Positions 59,982 through 64,000 of a stretch of DNA of 64,000 bases are shown here, piece after piece. A model generated the notes under the pieces. That model was not told the DNA's origin, ran no database searches, and was given only the letters and a program-made list of their open reading frames with translations. The first letter of the stretch is position 1. Each line of letters starts with the position of its first letter. The position numbers and the translations under genes are program-made. This DNA comes from Candidatus Zixiibacteriota bacterium (lineage in GTDB: Bacteria > RBG-13-66-14 > B26-G2 > WVWN01): positions 5,353 through 69,352 of the forward strand of contig JAUWLW010000009.1 of NCBI GenBank assembly GCA_030613505.1, in the 5' to 3' direction.

Positions 59982-60673
59982 CTTTTCCGGCCTGCGAGCA
60001 TCCAATTCAGCGCAAACACGCCCTTAGCGTCGAGCAGGCGGTCCAGCGCGGGCCACCAGGGCGACGTGAGCTTCGCCAGGGCGACTGTGAGTCGCCCCAC
60101 CAGCGGAACCGGCGTTACGAGGGCGAGGGTGAGAACGTTCAAGTTGTGGCCCAAAAACGATAATAGTCCTCCGCACGGCGTTACGTCCTCGGTGGCGAAC
60201 CCGGCCCCCTCGGCCAGGAATCGAAGGCCCTCGGCCGTGAATCTGTAGTAATCGCCGGGCGCGTCGTGAAGGCGGCTCAGGTGGGGAGCGGTTAGGACCA
60301 GCGTGCCGTCGCGTTTTACGACGCGGCGCAGCTCGGCGAGGAGCGCCGCGGGCTCGGGCTCGTGCTCGAGCACTTGCGAGCAGAAGGCCGCGTCGAACGT
60401 GTCGTCGCGGAAAGGGAGCTTTTTCAGGTCGGCCGCTGCGTCGGCGTCCCCTTGCCTCGAGATATCTACGCCGACGACGTGGCCGCATTTTTCGAGTGTC
60501 GGCCGCCAGGTGCCGTAGCCGGCGCCGGCGTCGAGTATCAGGCCGCGGAGCCGCCGCGCCGCGTGTGCGCGGAACTGCCTATATAAAGCGTAGTTCCCCG
60601 GCGTTAGGTAGAAGTAGCCGCGGCGGCCCGCTTCGCGCAGCCGCAGCTTTCGCCAATTCGCGGCCAGGCTCAC
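59978..60673 (-). CDS. Class I SAM-dependent methyltransferase
   Basis: A 231-residue enzyme with GLILDAGAGYGTWRPTLEK (motif I) near residue 51, FRDDTFDAAFCSQVLEHEPEP near 91, RVVKRDGTLVLTAPH near 118. The fold and 'SQVLEH' pattern are those of Methyltransf_11 enzymes; the substrate is probably a glycan or lipid-linked sugar, given the neighbourhood. GTG at 60673 is chosen because ggAGG is about 9 bases upstream and it lies just after the glycosyltransferase stop. The long open frame upstream in this phase is a shadow of the glycosyltransferase. Confidence 0.86.
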   Translation of the reverse strand: MSLAANWRKLRLREAGRRGYFYLTPGNYALYRQFRAHAARRLRGLILDAGAGYGTWRPTLEKCGHVVGVDISRQGDADAAADLKKLPFRDDTFDAAFCSQVLEHEPEPAALLAELRRVVKRDGTLVLTAPHLSRLHDAPGDYYRFTAEGLRFLAEGAGFATEDVTPCGGLLSFLGHNLNVLTLALVTPVPLVGRLTVALAKLTSPWWPALDRLLDAKGVFALNWMLAGRKR

Positions 60674-60675
60674 GT

Positions 60676-61878
60676 TCAGGCCTCCGCCGCCTCGGCGTAG
60701 AGCTGAGCAATTTTTTTGAAGTCGCGGCCGGCCGCGGCGGCCAGGCAACTCGAGGCGAAGCGGTTGCGGCCTGCATTTAGGCTTTCGACTATCTTGGCGG
60801 CGAGGTCGCCGGCGTCGGCCGCGTCCGCGAGGAACCCCGTCTCGCCGTCGCTTACGAACTCCGGGATACCAGCCACACGGCTGCCTACTACCGGGCACGC
60901 CGCGGCGAAGGCCTCGAGTATTACCGTCGGCATCCCCTCGGTTTCGCCGTCGCGGGCTACTACCGACGGGACCGCCAGGACGTCCGCGGCGTTGTACATC
61001 AGTTTCAATTCGTCGTGACTTTTCGGCCCTACGAAGGCCACGGCGTCGCCGAGCTCGAGTTCTCGCGCCAGCGCCTTCGCGCGCTCGAGCTCCGGGCCGT
61101 CGCCCGCGGCGACGAGCCGCGCGGCCGGTATTGCCGCCGTAACTTTGGCCATCGCCCGGACTAAGTAGGGCAAGCCCTTCTTCTCGACCATCTTGCCGAC
61201 GAATAGTACGGTGGGCGCGTCGGGCCAGCCGAGGCGCGCCTTGGCTTCCGCGGGAGTATGGGCGGGCGCGAAAGAGGAGGTGTTCACGCCGGCGGTTGTC
61301 GCTACCGCGTCGACGTCCCGGCCTATCAGCCGGCTTGTCTCCCGGATAATGAATTCGCTGTCGGCGAAGACCTTGTCGGCGGTCCCTATAACGCGGGCCG
61401 CGAGACGCCGACCCCAGGGCACGCGTTTGAGGAAGAAGACGTCCGCGGCGTGTACCGTCAAGATATGCGGGACGCCCGCGTCGGCGGCGACCGGCCCCGC
61501 GGCCCATCCCGCCGGTACGATCCAGTGCGTATTCACGGCGTCGAAGCGGTAGTTTCGGCTCAAGCGGCGTACGGCCCGGCGGAACCACCACAAGAGGAAC
61601 GGCGGTTGGATTCTCGCCAACGGACTGCGCTTCGCGTTGGCCATAATGCCGGTCCCGTCCGCCAGGCGCTCGAGCCGGGAGGGAAGGAAATATTTAAACC
61701 GGCGGACCTCGACGTCGCCAAGCTTTTCGGCCAATGCCGCGCCGGGGTGATGGGGCGCGAGCGCGGTTACCTGGAAGCGTTCGGTCAGCGCCGCGGCGAG
61801 GTCGAAGACGAAGCGCGCCGTCCGCCGGTCCCCTTCGCCCAGGGGAAAGGTCGAGGAGCAGATCAGGAGGCTTTTCAT
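60676..61878 (-). CDS. GT4-family glycosyltransferase
   Basis: A 400-residue GT-B enzyme. The N-terminal half reads LICSSTFPLGEGDRRTARF, with HWIVPAGWAAG and HILTVHAADVF; the C-terminal half has VLFVGKMVEKKGLPYLVRAM near residue 215 and EGMPTVILEAFAAACPVVGS with the E(x7)E near 310, VSDGETGFLAD near 345. It transfers a sugar from a nucleotide donor to a lipid-linked acceptor. Overlaps the upstream GT2 gene by 4 bases (ATGA). Confidence 0.92.
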   Translation of the reverse strand: MKSLLICSSTFPLGEGDRRTARFVFDLAAALTERFQVTALAPHHPGAALAEKLGDVEVRRFKYFLPSRLERLADGTGIMANAKRSPLARIQPPFLLWWFRRAVRRLSRNYRFDAVNTHWIVPAGWAAGPVAADAGVPHILTVHAADVFFLKRVPWGRRLAARVIGTADKVFADSEFIIRETSRLIGRDVDAVATTAGVNTSSFAPAHTPAEAKARLGWPDAPTVLFVGKMVEKKGLPYLVRAMAKVTAAIPAARLVAAGDGPELERAKALARELELGDAVAFVGPKSHDELKLMYNAADVLAVPSVVARDGETEGMPTVILEAFAAACPVVGSRVAGIPEFVSDGETGFLADAADAGDLAAKIVESLNAGRNRFASSCLAAAAGRDFKKIAQLYAEAAEA

Positions 61879-62822
61879 CTGCGGCCGTATTGGTCCAATT
61901 TGATGCGGTAGAGGACGTCTTCCAGGAGCCGCCGGTTGGCCGCGACGAGGTCCGATATCAGCGCGATTATTATGATCTGGAAGCCGAGCAGGATGACGAC
62001 GCCGCCGACGACCAGCGATTGGACGTGTCCCGTAGGGCCGGGTATCGTGAAATAGAAGTAAAGGAAGCGGCCCAGAAGAAAAATGCCCGCGCCGAAGATG
62101 AGCAGCCCCAGCGTGCCCAGTACCCTGAGCGGCCTGAAGAGCAGATAGGCGCGGGTTATCGTGTTGACGGAACGGTATAAGTATTCGGGGATGGAGCGAA
62201 AAAGGCGGCTGGGCCGCGTCGGCGGGTTGACCCGCACCGGGACCTGCTTAACGGTTAGCCCTTTGTACCCCGTTTGTATTAACGTCTCCAGCGTGTACGT
62301 GAACGACGAGAGGACGACGAGCCGCAGCGCGGCTTCGCGGCTGTACGCGCGGAAGCCGCTGGTCGCGTCCGCGACGTCGACGCCGGAGAGCGTCCGGACG
62401 GCGAAGCTCCCCGCGCGCTGTAGGATTTTTTTAAGCGGCGAGAAGTGGCCTACGGCGCCGATGTCGCGGCACCCCACGACGAGGTCCGCTTCGCCCGCCA
62501 GCACGGGCGCGACCAGCTTCGCGACGTCGGCGCCCGCGTACTGGTTGTCGGCGTCGGTACCGACGACGACGTCCGCCCCCCGGGCGAGCGCCGCGTCGAC
62601 GGCGGTCCGAAAGGACGCGGCCAAGCCGAGGTTGCGTTTGTGCCGTACGATGCAGTCGACGCCGCGGGCGCGGGCTACCGCCGCGGTGTCGTCGCTCGAG
62701 CCGTCGTCCACTACCAACGTCTCGACCACCTCCGCGCCGGGTATCTCGCGGGGAAGCTCCGCCAGCGTAGCGGGCAGAGTAGGGCCTTCGTTGTAGCAGG
62801 GTATGACTATCGTTACTTTCAA
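61875..62822 (-). CDS. GT2-family glycosyltransferase with two C-terminal membrane segments
   Basis: A 315-residue GT-A protein. VTIVIPCYNEGPTLPATLAE, VVDDGSSDDTAAVA, GTDADNQYAGADVAKLV (DxD) and ATSGFRAYSREAALRL are those of DPM1/DPMS-like transferases. Two hydrophobic segments near the end (LLIFGAGIFLLGRFLYFYF and LVVGGVVILLGFQIIIIALI). It may build lipid-phosphate sugars. TTG at 62822 lies just after a TATAAT (62879-62874), so it starts near the transcript start; longer upstream frames are less likely. Confidence 0.9.
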   Translation of the reverse strand: MKVTIVIPCYNEGPTLPATLAELPREIPGAEVVETLVVDDGSSDDTAAVARARGVDCIVRHKRNLGLAASFRTAVDAALARGADVVVGTDADNQYAGADVAKLVAPVLAGEADLVVGCRDIGAVGHFSPLKKILQRAGSFAVRTLSGVDVADATSGFRAYSREAALRLVVLSSFTYTLETLIQTGYKGLTVKQVPVRVNPPTRPSRLFRSIPEYLYRSVNTITRAYLLFRPLRVLGTLGLLIFGAGIFLLGRFLYFYFTIPGPTGHVQSLVVGGVVILLGFQIIIIALISDLVAANRRLLEDVLYRIKLDQYGRR

Positions 62823-62873
62823 GGTTTGGGGAATACCAAAACCGGAACGAGCACGTCGGGCGGCTTTTTTTGC

Positions 62874-62879
62874 ATTATA
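62874..62879 (-). promoter_or_regulatory. -10 box of the glycan operon promoter
   Basis: TATAAT on the minus strand (62879-62874) with no clear -35 element; the predicted start of transcription is about 45 bases before the TTG. Confidence 0.45.
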
Positions 62880-62931
62880 GCACGGCCGCCCCTTATCCGG
62901 CGAAACTATTCCGCCCGCGGCGCATAGCTCG

Positions 62932-62960
62932 TTGACTAAATCGGGGCGTCGTGTTATCTT
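62932..62960 (+). promoter_or_regulatory. Promoter of the 62992 membrane-protein gene
   Basis: TTGACT (62932-62937), 17 bases, TATCTT (62955-62960), 31 bases before the ATG. Confidence 0.65.
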
Positions 62961-62991
62961 CGTCCTCAACTTTAAAACTAAGGAGAGCGCT

Positions 62992-63432
62992 ATGGAAAAG
63001 CTGGGTCGCGTACTCTTGGTGGGTGTGGTTGCCGGGTTGGCGCTTTCGATAATGGGTACGGTGACGCACCTGGTTCTTAGTCCGCTTAGAGTCGACGTGG
63101 CGGACTTCTTTAAAGACGAGAATTTCGAGATCGTACTCCTGGGGTTTTTCTTCGACCTGGCTATCGGCTTCTTCTACGTCCTGGCGTTCGCTATTTTCCG
63201 CGGCGCTAGTCCGGAACGCTTCTGGAAGAAGTTCGTTCTCTTCTGGCTGCTGTTGCTTTTAATAGGCGTCGTGCCGCGGGCGGCCGACGTCTATCGTTAT
63301 TTCAAATTCCCCGACGTCCTGGTGCTGGCCTGGCTGGTCTCGTGGGCCGCAGAGACACTCGTCGTGACGGCCTTGGTAGTCCTCCTTTTCCCGAAAACTA
63401 AGGCCGGGGCGCAAGGCGAAACTAAGCGTTAG
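62992..63432 (+). CDS. Small hypothetical membrane protein
   Basis: A 146-residue protein with four hydrophobic segments (starting LGRVLLVGVVAGLALSIMG; FEIVLLGFFFDLAIGFFYVL; FVLFWLLLLLIGVVPR; LVLAWLVSWAAETLVVTALV), suggesting a four-helix integral membrane protein. No family recognised. ATG with aaggagagc upstream. The barrel gene follows after 8 bases. Confidence 0.85.
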   Translation: MEKLGRVLLVGVVAGLALSIMGTVTHLVLSPLRVDVADFFKDENFEIVLLGFFFDLAIGFFYVLAFAIFRGASPERFWKKFVLFWLLLLLIGVVPRAADVYRYFKFPDVLVLAWLVSWAAETLVVTALVVLLFPKTKAGAQGETKR

Positions 63433-63440
63433 GAGCAAGG

Positions 63441-64000
63441 ATGAGGTTAATTTCGGTTTCGTTTTTGGTTCTCGCCGTCGCCGCGGCTGCCGGCGCGCAG
63501 GGCTACCGACCCGTGGGAACCGGCGGCGCCTTCTACTTCGGCGTGAACTTTCCGACCCTCGACGGCATAAGCGACGAGTTCGACGTTCTGGGCCTGGACA
63601 CGCCCGGCTCCACCTTTATGATGGGCGGGACGGTCCGGTACAGTTTCGCCAACGGCCTGCAGCTCGGTTACTACGGCGGCGGGTGGGCGTTCTCGACGGG
63701 CCGGATCTTCGACGACGGCGTCGTCAAGGATTGCGAGATCGGCTTCGGCGTCCACCAATTCGTGGGCGGCTACAAGAGGTACGTCGGCGAGCGGTGGGGC
63801 GTCTTCGCCGGCGGCGGCGTCGGCATCCTGGACGTGTCGTACACCAAGACTATATCGAGCGCGCCGTACAGCTTCGGTAACGTCCCCTTTCCGGAGTCCG
63901 TGACGTTCGTCTCCGAGTTGCGCGGCTTGAGCTGGTCGGCGCAGGCGTTCGTCGCGCCGCAGTACCGCCTCCTGCCGTGGCTCGGCCTCGGCTGCGAGGC
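63441..64000 (+). CDS. Secreted beta-barrel-like protein, 3' end outside window
   Basis: The frame opens at ATG 63441 (SD aggagcaagg) and runs past the window edge, giving 186 complete codons here. MRLISVSFLVLAVAAAAGAQ is a signal peptide. The mature part alternates Gly/aromatic strands: RPVGTGGAFYFGVNF, FMMGGTVRYSFANG, LGYYGGGWAF, VFAGGGVGILDV. It resembles an outer-membrane barrel with 'A/GG.G.G' turns. Function unknown. Probably transcribed with the membrane-protein gene just upstream. Confidence 0.8.
   Translation, partial: MRLISVSFLVLAVAAAAGAQGYRPVGTGGAFYFGVNFPTLDGISDEFDVLGLDTPGSTFMMGGTVRYSFANGLQLGYYGGGWAFSTGRIFDDGVVKDCEIGFGVHQFVGGYKRYVGERWGVFAGGGVGILDVSYTKTISSAPYSFGNVPFPESVTFVSELRGLSWSAQAFVAPQYRLLPWLGLGCE

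Noticed and set aside
60700-61591. N-terminal half of a 537-residue frame joined to the second methyltransferase
   Set aside because: Arg/Gly-rich shadow of the glycosyltransferase gene; the methyltransferase starts at the GTG at 60673.

Overview
The window is GC-rich, densely coded bacterial chromosome with a Gram-negative-type envelope. The evidence for an outer membrane is several predicted beta-barrels, a PorV-like protein, an Omp85-like barrel and many lipoproteins. Three secreted enzymes end in FlgD-like Ig domains of the type seen at C-termini of secreted proteins in the FCB superphylum and related uncultivated phyla. Together with a PorV-like protein this suggests an uncultivated FCB-affiliated or neighbouring lineage. 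I cannot name the phylum, and no rRNA is present. I see no phage, transposon, CRISPR array or plasmid module; this is mostly core and envelope chromosome.

Layout. 1-3778: PorV-like barrel (cut by the window edge), TatA, CoaX, a lipoprotein and a 2-hydroxyacyl-CoA dehydratase-family protein. 3850-5664: a consensus promoter overlapped by a Fur-like hexamer array, then a small secreted protein and a matrixin-like protease. 5728-10280: an envelope operon ending in a three-domain peptidase/propeller/Omp85-like fusion and a ferredoxin. 10301-11587: two tRNA-Ser genes, a phosphoribosyltransferase and the in-frame remnant of a DUF72 gene. 11812-14471: HAD phosphatase and mutL. 14475-18974: a ParA ATPase co-transcribed with a 1181-residue coiled-coil protein. 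20766-27581: queH, a split B12-dependent methionine synthase and three nucleotide-sugar genes. 28069-36041: mtnP, a site-2-type protease, Mrp, Ddl, YajC, an HD protein, a lipoprotein-type PCMT, a YbjN-like protein, PspA and a membrane partner. 37182-40087: hutH-hisS. 40484-46087: a KamA-type radical SAM enzyme, LctP-type permease plus porin, and proline dehydrogenase. 46260-49853: tandem M14 carboxypeptidases. 50117-54849: nadB, two secreted zinc-ribbon proteins (one frameshifted) and a barrel. 54899-58242: a BMP-family lipoprotein behind a terminator-containing leader, a QueG-like protein and a sugar-phosphate transferase. 58241-62822: a tightly overlapping glycan operon. 62932-64000: a small membrane protein and a barrel cut by the edge.

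How it fits together. Secreted metallopeptidases, lactate permease, proline dehydrogenase, histidine ammonia-lyase, KamA and the dehydratase-family protein fit a heterotroph living on peptides and amino acids. GMD-like, Ugd and Uxs enzymes could supply sugars to the glycan operon. PspA, the lipoprotein PCMT and the site-2-type protease point to envelope maintenance.

Most interesting items: the ParA/giant coiled-coil pair, the peptidase-propeller-barrel fusion, the zinc-ribbon proteins outside the cytoplasm (one with a G5 frameshift), the leader of the BMP gene with mutually exclusive hairpins, and three genes (queH, ruvX, nadB) whose promoters imply leaderless or almost leaderless mRNAs. Start codons are often TTG or GTG.
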